The notes under the pieces are model-generated. The model was not told where the DNA came from. It searched no databases and saw nothing but the letters and a program-made list of their open reading frames with translations. 64,000 nt of DNA from Pumilibacter muris (GTDB taxonomy: Bacteria; Bacillota; Clostridia; Christensenellales; Pumilibacteraceae): the NCBI RefSeq assembly GCF_943193045.1, contig NZ_CALPCN010000007.1:62001-126000 (forward strand), read 5' to 3'. The position numbers were made by a program, and so were the translations under genes. Numbering within the stretch: position 1 is the stretch's first letter; each line of letters starts with the position of its first letter. Positions 54,947 to 62,710 of this stretch are shown here, piece by piece.

Positions 54947-55121
54947 TTAATTTTCTTTTTTGCTTTTGCGCACACGCACTGCGAACACCGTTCCCGCAAG
55001 CAACAACACCGCAACGGGTAACGCCACCGAACCGACTGCGTTAGAGCCGCAGCCGCACTTTTTGTCTTTCTTATCGTCTTCGGGCGTGACAGGCGGTTTT
55101 TCTTCTTTATCCGAAGAGTCA
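54947..55121 (-). pseudogene. Out-of-frame C-terminal anchor of the 55119-57458 surface protein
   Basis: In the -1 frame, directly after the G10 tract, the sequence encodes DSSDKEEKPPVTPEDDKKDKK, then CGCGS, a hydrophobic helix (VALPVAVLLLAGTVFAV) and a basic tail RVRKSKKEN: a charged spacer, a small Cys-Gly turn and a membrane anchor. With nine or twelve G it would continue the surface protein without interruption. As given it has no credible start of its own. Confidence 0.8.
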
Positions 55122-57458
55122 CCCCCCCCCCGCAACCGTTATCGTAACCGATTCGCTTTCGGCGCTGTCGGTGTAACCCTCTTGCGTGGTAATCGCCTTA
55201 ACGGTAATCACATAATCACCCGCGTCGGTTGCGGCAAGCGTGTAGCTTGTTTCGGTTGTAGGCTCTTCGGCTTTGCCGTTTACCGTAACAATATAACCCG
55301 TAGCGTGCTCGACTTCGTTCCAACTCACTTTCTTTTCGTTTAGCGAAAGCACGGGTGCCGAGAGGCGGACGGGAGCCGCTTCGTCGGCAATATCTATAAA
55401 GTTTTCATAAGCCGCAAGCTGTTCGTCCGTCCAACCGTCTATGTTGGTTACACGCAAATTGTCGATACCGAAGTAGCCCGCTTCGTCGGTGGAGAACGAT
55501 ATATAGCCCGTGCAATTTTCATAACCGAATTCGGCTAACAAAATATGTTCGCCCTGAGGCTCGCCGTTTTCCATAATCACGCCGAAAACTTTAAGACTTC
55601 CGTTTTGAGCAACGATTTTAAAGTTCACCGTATTTTCGTATAGGTCGAGCTTACCCTCTTGAATTGCCTCGCAATCTTCGGGAGTGGTAAATCCGCGCCC
55701 CATAGATACGGTGTCGGTTCTGCCGCCCTCGTCGCTGTTTATAAACTGAATAACGTTCAAGCCGTCGAACAAACGCAAAAGCTTTGTTTCCGCCCAACCT
55801 CCCGTAGGGGTAACTTTGCCGAACGCTATGCCGAGCGGACTGTATAGCTCGACCGCTCTGCCGTTTTCGGGCTTATCTTTGGCAAGCACGGTACCGTCCT
55901 CTTTGGTAGGGCGGTCTTCCCAAGCGTAGTTTATCCAATCGAATTGAAGTATGAAATCGGCGTATTTACCGTTAGTAATCGCAAAATGTGTTCCGTTGCT
56001 CGTACCCGAAAATTTCAACACTCCGTTTTCAACGATTATTCCCTTTCCGTTTGCGCCGAGCGAAGTGGAGTTGTGCGTGTCGTTCTCGTAGTTATCGGGG
56101 TTAATGTATCCCGTGTTAAAATTATTCGCAAGAGTTTCTCCGTCGCCGAAATCTGCGGCGAACGTATCAACCGTAAACGCGGGTTTGAACGATACGGACG
56201 CCCCCGAGTTGCCGTCGGTTACAAGAGCCAAATATCCGTCGAAGTTTTGCTCATTATAAGTGGCTTTAAGTTCGCCGTCGATATACACGAGCATACTTTT
56301 GTCGCTCTTTCCCTCAATCTTAATATCGTGAAAGTCTTGCGACATCAACGGTAAATCAACCGCCGTTTGCGCCTCGCCGCCTTTCATAACGTTGAGCGCG
56401 GTTTTATCCGCAAAATTCTCGAAATAAACGAACGTTACGCCTTCGGCATCGATTGCCGAATTTTCTTCGGGAAGTCCGAAAGCTATGCCCGCTTTGCCCG
56501 CAGTGCTTTCCACCTTTAACGAAGCGTTGAGCACAACCGCCGTTTCGAGCGACGGCGAAGTTTCGAGCTTGCCGTAAGTTACAAGACGGGTATTTTCGGA
56601 AACCCCGTTCATATAGAGGTAAGTATCTTTAACCGCCTTACCGTCGGACGCATAAAAGTTTTGCGCGCCCACCCAATCGCCTATCGTCACGTCCGACGCC
56701 GAAACAAAGTCGGTCTCCGCAACAACGGTGCCGTCGGCTTTTTTCACAACAAGGTTGTCGATTGTTACGGAACCCTCGAAGTAAAGTGTGGCAAGGTGCT
56801 CTTGCGTTTCGTCAACCGTTATGAGCTGTTTTGCTTCGAAACGCATTCCCCACTCGGCATTCTCGTCTTGCAACGACTTGCGCTCCGCTATAACGTCGAT
56901 AAGCTTAGGGTCTTCTTCGCTAACCGCATAGGTAAAGCGGTAACGGTAGCCCCCGTTGAGGGTTATATTCGTTCCGTTACATTTTCCCGAAGCTATATAT
57001 TCTTCCGACCACGCGGTGCCCGCACCGGGGTCTATGCCGAGCGCGCTAATAAAAATATTACTCGTGGCGCCGCTATCTATATTAGACGGCATTCCCGACA
57101 GATTGATTTTGGTTGTGGCAGGATTCGTTTTCAGCACGTCTACTTCCATACTGTAACCTTCGCCCGCAGGAATAGGCGTTTTAGCCACCAATCTGTCTCC
57201 CGGAAAAGTTTTGTTTATTTCAAAAACTTCGCCGTTGTCCACTATTTGCGTTTCGTTTCCGTCGTCGTACACATTCCAATCGGCAATGTTTACCTTGCCT
57301 CTCGTTGTCAGCAGGCTTGTTACTACCGCCGTGCGTTTCACAGCCGCGTCCGCCGATTTCGAAACCGTGCTCGGCAATAAACATATTGCCAGCAAAAGCG
57401 CCAAAACGAGCATTGCCGCGCAAGTTATTTTGCGCGCGTTCTTACTTGTTGTTTTCAT
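55119..57458 (-). CDS. Surface glycan-binding protein, truncated at a G10 tract
   Basis: 779 aa as read. The signal peptide MKTTSKNARKITCAAMLVLALLLAICLLPST ends near SKSADA. Three or more concanavalin/LamG-like (DUF1080-like) beta-sandwich modules follow (e.g. LIDVIAERKSL..., FHDIKIEGKSDKSMLVYIDGELKATYNEQNFDGYLALVTDG, VNFKIVAQNGSLKVFGVIMENGE). A C-terminal Fn3 module comes last (SAPVLSLNEKKVSWNEVEHATGYIVTVNGKAEEPT). The frame stops right after a run of ten G (VAGGG stop). One base fewer restores a membrane anchor encoded downstream. So the protein may switch between secreted and anchored forms, or the tract may be an assembly error. It sits between two importer permeases of locus B. Confidence 0.85.
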   Translation of the reverse strand: MKTTSKNARKITCAAMLVLALLLAICLLPSTVSKSADAAVKRTAVVTSLLTTRGKVNIADWNVYDDGNETQIVDNGEVFEINKTFPGDRLVAKTPIPAGEGYSMEVDVLKTNPATTKINLSGMPSNIDSGATSNIFISALGIDPGAGTAWSEEYIASGKCNGTNITLNGGYRYRFTYAVSEEDPKLIDVIAERKSLQDENAEWGMRFEAKQLITVDETQEHLATLYFEGSVTIDNLVVKKADGTVVAETDFVSASDVTIGDWVGAQNFYASDGKAVKDTYLYMNGVSENTRLVTYGKLETSPSLETAVVLNASLKVESTAGKAGIAFGLPEENSAIDAEGVTFVYFENFADKTALNVMKGGEAQTAVDLPLMSQDFHDIKIEGKSDKSMLVYIDGELKATYNEQNFDGYLALVTDGNSGASVSFKPAFTVDTFAADFGDGETLANNFNTGYINPDNYENDTHNSTSLGANGKGIIVENGVLKFSGTSNGTHFAITNGKYADFILQFDWINYAWEDRPTKEDGTVLAKDKPENGRAVELYSPLGIAFGKVTPTGGWAETKLLRLFDGLNVIQFINSDEGGRTDTVSMGRGFTTPEDCEAIQEGKLDLYENTVNFKIVAQNGSLKVFGVIMENGEPQGEHILLAEFGYENCTGYISFSTDEAGYFGIDNLRVTNIDGWTDEQLAAYENFIDIADEAAPVRLSAPVLSLNEKKVSWNEVEHATGYIVTVNGKAEEPTTETSYTLAATDAGDYVITVKAITTQEGYTDSAESESVTITVAGGG
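55122..55131 (-). repeat. G10 homopolymer within coding sequence
   Basis: Ten consecutive G on the coding strand at the 3' end of the surface protein gene. With 10 the frame ends in TGA at 55119-55121; with 9 (or 12) it runs on into the membrane anchor. Confidence 0.95.
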
Positions 57459-57486
57459 CTCTTTCTCCTCTCCGTTTAAAAAATTT

Positions 57487-58422
57487 TTAATATTCGTAAG
57501 CGGGAAAAACCCGTTCCACGACTTTGCGTAAAACCATTACTATCGGAGTGCCCACTAAGGCGCAAAGCACGCCTACCGCCGCTCCCATAGTAAGATTTCC
57601 GTTGTTGCGGATTGCCGTTACTATATACAAAGCTATCGTATACGTTTCGCCGTCAGGTCCGCCGTTGGTTATTAACATAGGCTGTAAAAACAGCGTGAAT
57701 ATCACGGGCACGCCCATCATCATGAGAGTTGCGAGCAACGAGCCGATTAGCGGCAACGTTACGCTCCACATTTCTCGAAAGAACGACAACCCGTCGAGCC
57801 GCCCCGCCTCTATCATTTCGGTGGGAATACGGCTCATAGCGCCCGATATAAGAACAATATTCGAACCTATGCCCACCCAAATGCAGTACAAAAGCAAAAC
57901 GGGCATTGCGGTGTGCCTGTCGCCGAGCCATCCGAGCTCGGGAATTTTGCCGCCCAAACCGATTGCGCGCATAATGCTGTCTATTATTCCGATTGAACTG
58001 TCGAACATAAAGGTGAACAGCATTGTGAGCACAACTGCCGAAATAATGCTCGGCAAAAAGAATATTACGCGGAACACGTTCGATAGCGGCATTTTTTTGT
58101 ACATGAAGAACGCCGATAAAAACGCCAGCGGCAAAAGCACGAAATCGTTGAGCACAAAGAACAGTAGCGAATTTCGAATCGCCTTGCCCATAACGCTGCC
58201 GGGCGACGTAAACCCGCGAAAGAAGTCTCTGAAATTCCTGAGCCCCACCCACACATATTTTCCGGTATTAAGATTAAACGACTGAAAGGCGAGCGCCACA
58301 GTGTCTATATTAGTGTAAACGGTAAACACCAAAAAATGCAGCAAAGGTATTGCTATAAAAGTTGCTATAAACAGCGAACGCCGCCACCGCAAGCTTCGTT
58401 TTTTTGTTACTTGTCTTTCCAT
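57487..58422 (-). CDS. Sugar ABC permease, UgpA/LacF type (locus B)
   Basis: 311 aa, six predicted helices, with the EAA-loop region IEAGRLDGLSFFREMWSVTLPLIGSLLATLMMM. The ATG at 58422 gives MERQVTKKRSLRWRRSLFIATFIAIPLLHF; the longer frame to 58461 would overlap the upstream gene and is rejected. It starts 8 bases after the solute-binding protein. It forms the importer with the permease at 53999-54859. Confidence 0.92.
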   Translation of the reverse strand: MERQVTKKRSLRWRRSLFIATFIAIPLLHFLVFTVYTNIDTVALAFQSFNLNTGKYVWVGLRNFRDFFRGFTSPGSVMGKAIRNSLLFFVLNDFVLLPLAFLSAFFMYKKMPLSNVFRVIFFLPSIISAVVLTMLFTFMFDSSIGIIDSIMRAIGLGGKIPELGWLGDRHTAMPVLLLYCIWVGIGSNIVLISGAMSRIPTEMIEAGRLDGLSFFREMWSVTLPLIGSLLATLMMMGVPVIFTLFLQPMLITNGGPDGETYTIALYIVTAIRNNGNLTMGAAVGVLCALVGTPIVMVLRKVVERVFPAYEY

Positions 58423-58430
58423 TGAGTTCC

Positions 58431-59864
58431 TCACATGCTGTCGGCAACCCAAGACGCCCAATTCTCGTCGGCTTCCACATATTCGGTATTGCAGAATTTG
58501 CGCGCGTCGGTCTCTTTGCGCACAAGCGACGAATAAGGCTGCGAACCTATGTATTTTTGCGCGTGCGCTTTAACCCAAAGCGGCGAACGAGAATAGTCGA
58601 ACAAGCGTTCGGATTCTTCTCTTAAAGTAAGAACATCTTTTACGAACGTAGATAATCCTTCGATTTTGAGCGGCTCGTAGTCGAACGGACGCGGCGAACC
58701 CGTTTCGGCCGTGTAAAGCATAAGCATTTCGTCACTGTTCATAAAATTCAAAAACAGTTTGGCGCCCTCTTTGTTAGACGTGCTTTTGGGAATAATGATA
58801 TAGTCGGGCGCGGTGGAATAGTTCACCTTTATGTAGTTGCCGTTCTCGTCCTTTTTTGCGGTTGCAAGATAAGGCACCCGCATCATTCCCATTTCGAATC
58901 CTTCGGGAGCGCTTGCCGCCATTTCGCATTCCATCCAGTTGGCGTTCACAATCATTGCGGCTTTTCCGTTCATAAAGTCCATTTGCGCGGTAATGTGGTC
59001 TTTACTCATGCTACCCGCAATTCCGTAACCTTTGTCGATTGCAAAGAAGCGGGAAAACTCGTTGAGAGCCTCGTATTTTCCTTTGGCGGGATGTTTAGTA
59101 AGGTTATACACTTCGGGCGATTCGAAGTTGAAAAATTCTTTCACTCCGTCCACACCGCTCGATTGCAACCACCAAGCGGAGCCGATATAATCGAAGTATC
59201 CGCCTAATTTTCCGGGATACGCAAACGGCTTGATTCCGTTCCCTTCGGCAAGTATCTTTTGGCAAAGAGTTTCGAGTTCGTCGGTGGTTTCGGGAATGCT
59301 CCACCCGTTCTCGCGGAACATTTTAACGTTATAAACTATACCCGTAACGGTATCGTTCCACGGCATTATGTAGTAATGTTGCCCTTCCGCCGACTTGAAA
59401 TTCGCGTAAGCGCGGTAACTCTCGTCTATCTTTTCGGCGTTGGTTTTGCCGTCGTCTCCATCCGGCTTCATGGCGTAAACGTCGTCGAGCGGTTCGAGCC
59501 ATCCGCGAGAAGCATAGGTTTCCCATGCCGAATTCAGCGGCATCATTATGTCGGAAAGATTTTTGCCCGTTTCGAGTTTGGTTTGGAGCGAATCGGCAAG
59601 CTGCGGGTCGCCGTCGAGCACAACTTTATACTGCGGATACTTTTTAACGAAATTCTTCGAAATCCGAATGAGCCAATTGCGCCCGAGTCCCGCTTCGGTA
59701 AACCCTATTTTCAATGTTTGCAGGTTTTCGGCATTCTCGACGTATATGCCGCCGGTGCCGTTGTTTTCAATAACCACGCCGTCCTCAACCTCGCGCGAGC
59801 CCGTGCAACCAGCAAGCGAAAACAGCATGATTAAAGCGGTAATCATCAACACAAATCTTTTCAT
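58431..59864 (-). CDS. Extracellular sugar solute-binding lipoprotein (locus B)
   Basis: 477 aa, family 1-type binding lipoprotein with signal MKRFVLMITALIMLFSLAGC (lipid Cys20). Typical features are LKIGFTEAGLGRNWLIRISKNFVKKYPQYKVVLDGD, FMNGKAAMIVNANWMECEM and the C-terminal SNKEGAKLFLNFMNSDEMLMLY. The start is set at the ATG 59864 by the signal peptide; 14 further upstream codons are rejected. It delivers the glycan to the two locus B permeases. Confidence 0.94.
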   Translation of the reverse strand: MKRFVLMITALIMLFSLAGCTGSREVEDGVVIENNGTGGIYVENAENLQTLKIGFTEAGLGRNWLIRISKNFVKKYPQYKVVLDGDPQLADSLQTKLETGKNLSDIMMPLNSAWETYASRGWLEPLDDVYAMKPDGDDGKTNAEKIDESYRAYANFKSAEGQHYYIMPWNDTVTGIVYNVKMFRENGWSIPETTDELETLCQKILAEGNGIKPFAYPGKLGGYFDYIGSAWWLQSSGVDGVKEFFNFESPEVYNLTKHPAKGKYEALNEFSRFFAIDKGYGIAGSMSKDHITAQMDFMNGKAAMIVNANWMECEMAASAPEGFEMGMMRVPYLATAKKDENGNYIKVNYSTAPDYIIIPKSTSNKEGAKLFLNFMNSDEMLMLYTAETGSPRPFDYEPLKIEGLSTFVKDVLTLREESERLFDYSRSPLWVKAHAQKYIGSQPYSSLVRKETDARKFCNTEYVEADENWASWVADSM

Positions 59865-59868
59865 AAGT

Positions 59869-61305
59869 TTAATCCTCCACAATATTAAGCGGAATAACGA
59901 ACGCACCGTCGCCCGCCTTTAAGTTCAACGCTATTTTTCCGTTTACCACGCCTAATTCGGTTCTCTCGCCGTTTATATAGCACACAACTTTCGTACAATC
60001 GGCAAAAGTAATTTCTACCTTGTCGGTATCCGCCGACTGCGGCAAATCGTAGTTCGCAACCATAAAGCCGTCGCGCCCGTCTCCGTCTTTAAAGCAACCC
60101 ACAACGGTATCTTTCGTTGCGGCAAGCTTTTTAATGCGCGCGTGAGTGTTGTCGGTTTCGTAGTAATTGAAAGCCGCGTTCTCCCCTCTCGAATTTTCGC
60201 TCCCCACTATGTTCATAGCCTTTTGCCAAACGAATTGCTCGTACACATGCTCTAAGGCGTGAATTTCTTCGTTTACTTTTTTAACCAAATCGTATTTCGC
60301 GGTCTTTTTGCCGTCGAGCGCGATTATAGCGGGAGTAAAGTTTTCGCCGCCGCCGTATTCGGGCGAGAAGTAACAGAACCACTGCACCGCCTTCGTGCCG
60401 TAAGCAAGCGCGGCGTTAGCCTGAATCCTGAAATCGGCTTCGGTGCTCGGCTCTTTGCGGTTGCCGTATCCCATTGCCTGCAAAAACGTCCAAACGTCGG
60501 CGTCGCTTGCGTTCTGCGCCATTTGAAAGTTATATAAAAAGGTATCGAGCATTTTACCGCTGTTCAAAAGCGGATATGTGTCGTAACACAGATAATCGAG
60601 TCCGATAGAAGTATACTCGGCAAGATACGTTTCGTAGTCTTTGCATTTGAGTTGCGTTTCGGAGTTGGCTTCAACAGGGTAAAGATTAAGATAAAACATT
60701 TTGTCGGGCAACACTTGCTTGTAGCGTTTTGCCGCAATCTTCAAAGCGGGAAACTCGTCGAACGTAGGTTCGTCGGTAATCATATTGCCGTAAAACGAAT
60801 CGTAATCGCTGTATTCCATAACAATGCGTCGCGCCTGACGAACGGCGTCGTCGTCGGTAAGTTTTGTGTTAAGTAGCACGCCGTTAAGACGCTCGTCCCA
60901 CACAAGTTGTTTTATTCCCACCTTTTCGGCGGTTTCGAGTTGGTGAACGATATGCTCTACCGTAGAGGTACCGAGCGACGCTGTGGCAAGATTAAAGCCC
61001 GCTTCCTTTATCCATTGATATTGTTGCAAAAACTCTTCTTCCGTCCACTTTTGCGTGCCTACAATCAAATCGTTCTCATCGAGAAGAGTTTTGTTTTCGG
61101 GAATACCTACCCACATTCCTACGGTAAACGGGTTAGTAGCTTCCGCGTTTAAATAGTCGGGCACGGTTTCGGCGAGAACTACGGGCGGCTCGTTTGTTCC
61201 GCCCTGATTATCGTTGTCGGCGCCGCCGTTTTCACCGTTTCCGCAACCGCAAAAACATAGCATAAACGACAGTGCCAAAGTTATGATTCCAAAACGTTTT
61301 CTCAT
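59869..61305 (-). CDS. Lipoprotein TIM-barrel glycoside hydrolase-like protein
   Basis: 478 aa with a lipoprotein signal (lipid Cys21 in CFCGCGNG) and a Gly/Asn spacer. Residues about 55-380 form a barrel related to the cytoplasmic protein at 52914-54002: FTVGMWVGIPE, GNMITDEPTFDEF (Glu179), LDYLCYDTYPLL, and FRIQANAALAYGTKAVQWFCYFSPEYGG. A small beta domain ends the protein. It is the first gene of locus B, with a perfect promoter and a palindromic site upstream. It would act at the cell surface, making oligosaccharides for the binding protein encoded next. No GH family number can be given. Confidence 0.8.
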   Translation of the reverse strand: MRKRFGIITLALSFMLCFCGCGNGENGGADNDNQGGTNEPPVVLAETVPDYLNAEATNPFTVGMWVGIPENKTLLDENDLIVGTQKWTEEEFLQQYQWIKEAGFNLATASLGTSTVEHIVHQLETAEKVGIKQLVWDERLNGVLLNTKLTDDDAVRQARRIVMEYSDYDSFYGNMITDEPTFDEFPALKIAAKRYKQVLPDKMFYLNLYPVEANSETQLKCKDYETYLAEYTSIGLDYLCYDTYPLLNSGKMLDTFLYNFQMAQNASDADVWTFLQAMGYGNRKEPSTEADFRIQANAALAYGTKAVQWFCYFSPEYGGGENFTPAIIALDGKKTAKYDLVKKVNEEIHALEHVYEQFVWQKAMNIVGSENSRGENAAFNYYETDNTHARIKKLAATKDTVVGCFKDGDGRDGFMVANYDLPQSADTDKVEITFADCTKVVCYINGERTELGVVNGKIALNLKAGDGAFVIPLNIVED

Positions 61306-61344
61306 AAATTTTCCTCCTGAACAAATACATTTTAGTACCCTTTT

Positions 61345-61373
61345 ATTATGAGGTAGGAACGCCGAATTGTCAA
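61345..61373 (-). promoter_or_regulatory. Promoter of locus B
   Basis: TTGACA (61368-61373), 17-base spacer, CATAAT (61345-61350) on the minus strand. It is about 40 bases upstream of the ATG at 61305, which has an AGGAGG ribosome site. Confidence 0.85.
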
Positions 61374-61390
61374 TATGAAATTTTTCATAT
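61373..61390. promoter_or_regulatory. Palindromic operator candidate at the locus B promoter
   Basis: ATATGAAA-TT-TTTCATAT is a perfect inverted repeat with 8-bp arms. It abuts and shares one base with the -35 box, a position suited to an activator or repressor. Confidence 0.55.
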
Positions 61391-61410
61391 ACCTTTGTTT
61401 TTCTAAGATA

Positions 61411-61441
61411 ATAAAAAACTCTCGAAATTTTTATTCGAGAG
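61411..61441 (-). terminator. Second terminator downstream of the 61492 gene
   Basis: CTCTCGAA (61434-61441 on the minus strand) and TTCGAGAG (61419-61426) form an 8-bp stem with a 7-base loop, followed by TTTTTTATT on the minus strand. With the hairpin at 61451-61483 it makes a tandem terminator shielding locus B. Confidence 0.8.
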
Positions 61442-61450
61442 CTTTTGCCG

Positions 61451-61483
61451 CATAAAAAATCCCCTCTTATGTTAGAGGGGATT
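61451..61483 (-). terminator. Intrinsic terminator after the 61492 gene
   Basis: AATCCCCTCT, 6-base loop, AGAGGGGATT (10-bp perfect stem, 61458-61483), then TTTTTTATG on the minus strand. Confidence 0.9.
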
Positions 61484-61491
61484 AAACCGTT

Positions 61492-61725
61492 TTATTTGTT
61501 TTTAAGATTTTTCAGTTCTTCGGTGAGCTTTCTCAGATTTTCTCGCTCGGCGTCGATTAAAGCGGTGAACACTCTGAAATACTCCGAGTCGGTCGCGTCG
61601 GGCTTGGTGTTGTTTATTACAGCCGCCAAAAGCGCCGACTGCGAGCGCGCCCGTTTTTGTTCCAACGCCTCTATTTCTCTTTCGCTGTTTGCAATCGCTC
61701 TTTTCAAATCACCTTTTTTAGACAT
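61492..61725 (-). CDS. Small coiled-coil hypothetical protein
   Basis: 77 aa, charged and helical throughout: GDLKRAIANSEREIEALEQKRARSQSALLAAVINN, a turn (TKPDATDSEYFRV), then FTALIDAERENLRKLTEELKNLKNK. This predicts a helical hairpin or coiled coil. I recognise no family. It follows the membrane protein gene by 16 bases and is the last gene before tandem terminators, so it belongs to the Ig-repeat/membrane protein unit. Confidence 0.7.
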   Translation of the reverse strand: MSKKGDLKRAIANSEREIEALEQKRARSQSALLAAVINNTKPDATDSEYFRVFTALIDAERENLRKLTEELKNLKNK

Positions 61726-61741
61726 GCGCTTAACCTCCCGA

Positions 61742-62710
61742 TTATTCTTTCGCGGTTGCCGCCGCCTCTTTTAAAGGCTCGGCAGTTCCGTCTTGCGCGG
61801 CTTCCTGCTCGGCGTTTGCGGACGCCACCGCAGCCGCCGCTTCGGCTATTTCTTCGTCCGAAACAGTGTATTCCTCGTCGGAAAGTTCTTCTTTATCCAC
61901 CTCGCGTATTTCGAATGTGCGCGTTGTGGAGCTAACCACGCGCTTTATAAGCCCTTTGCGAATAAGCCCCATAGTGCCTTCGTAAGGTATAAAATAATCT
62001 TTTTCCTCATAGCCGGGTTGCTTGCCTACCGAAAGTTCTTTCATTATTCCCGCAATCATTTCAACCGCGTATTTTGCGCGGCGCGCACTTTTAATGCGAT
62101 ACATCGTGGGAGTGTCGGCAGAGCTTGCCACGTTAGACACGTCTTCAACGGCATACTTAGTTCCCGCGTATCCGCTCGGCTCTACGGCAAGCATTAGGCA
62201 AAGCGTTTTTCCGCGCACAACAAAACGCGCTATCTTCATTCTTCCCATCTGAAAACTTTCGCGGCGCCAGCTTATGCGCGAGCGGACTTTTTTATACGAC
62301 AACAACTCGTTTTTAACGGTTGTGTACCACTCTTTTGTTTCGTCTTTAAGCTGAATAAGCTTAGCCTCGAAACTGCGGTCGTAACGAACTTTGTCTTGCC
62401 CTTCGGTTACGAACACGGTGTCGTCTTCCGCCGCAGCGTCGTCGTCATCGGGCGCGGGTTCGGGCTCCGCTTCGGGTAATGGCGCGGGCGGCGCGGGGCT
62501 TGTAGGCTCTCCCGCCGCAACAAAGGGCACTGCGGGCGCGAGAGGCTCTTCTCTCGGCGGCGCCATAATAACCTTAACTACGGGCGCGCGCTTTCTGAGC
62601 GCCACAATAAAAACAATACCGAGCACCGTTAGCAACACGATAAAAACGATTAACACCGCCATTAAAATCAAGAGAGCGGTTTTATTACTTAAACACAACA
62701 ACGTTAACAT
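61742..62710 (-). CDS. Single-span membrane protein with acidic Pro/Ala linker
   Basis: 322 aa. An N-terminal membrane helix (about 10-38, ALLILMAVLIVFIVLLTVLGIVFIVAL) is followed by a Pro/Glu/Asp/Ala linker to about 100. A folded domain of about 190 residues comes next (VRYDRSFEAKLIQLKDETKEWYTTVKNELLSYKKVRSRISWRRESFQMGRMKIARFVVRGKTLCLMLAV...), then an acidic/Ala tail. The topology is probably cytosolic. The ATG at 62710 overlaps the upstream stop by seven bases (ATGTTAA), so it is coupled to the Ig-repeat protein. The longer frame to 62761 is rejected because it would replace the helix-first start. Family not recognised. Confidence 0.8.
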   Translation of the reverse strand: MLTLLCLSNKTALLILMAVLIVFIVLLTVLGIVFIVALRKRAPVVKVIMAPPREEPLAPAVPFVAAGEPTSPAPPAPLPEAEPEPAPDDDDAAAEDDTVFVTEGQDKVRYDRSFEAKLIQLKDETKEWYTTVKNELLSYKKVRSRISWRRESFQMGRMKIARFVVRGKTLCLMLAVEPSGYAGTKYAVEDVSNVASSADTPTMYRIKSARRAKYAVEMIAGIMKELSVGKQPGYEEKDYFIPYEGTMGLIRKGLIKRVVSSTTRTFEIREVDKEELSDEEYTVSDEEIAEAAAAVASANAEQEAAQDGTAEPLKEAAATAKE

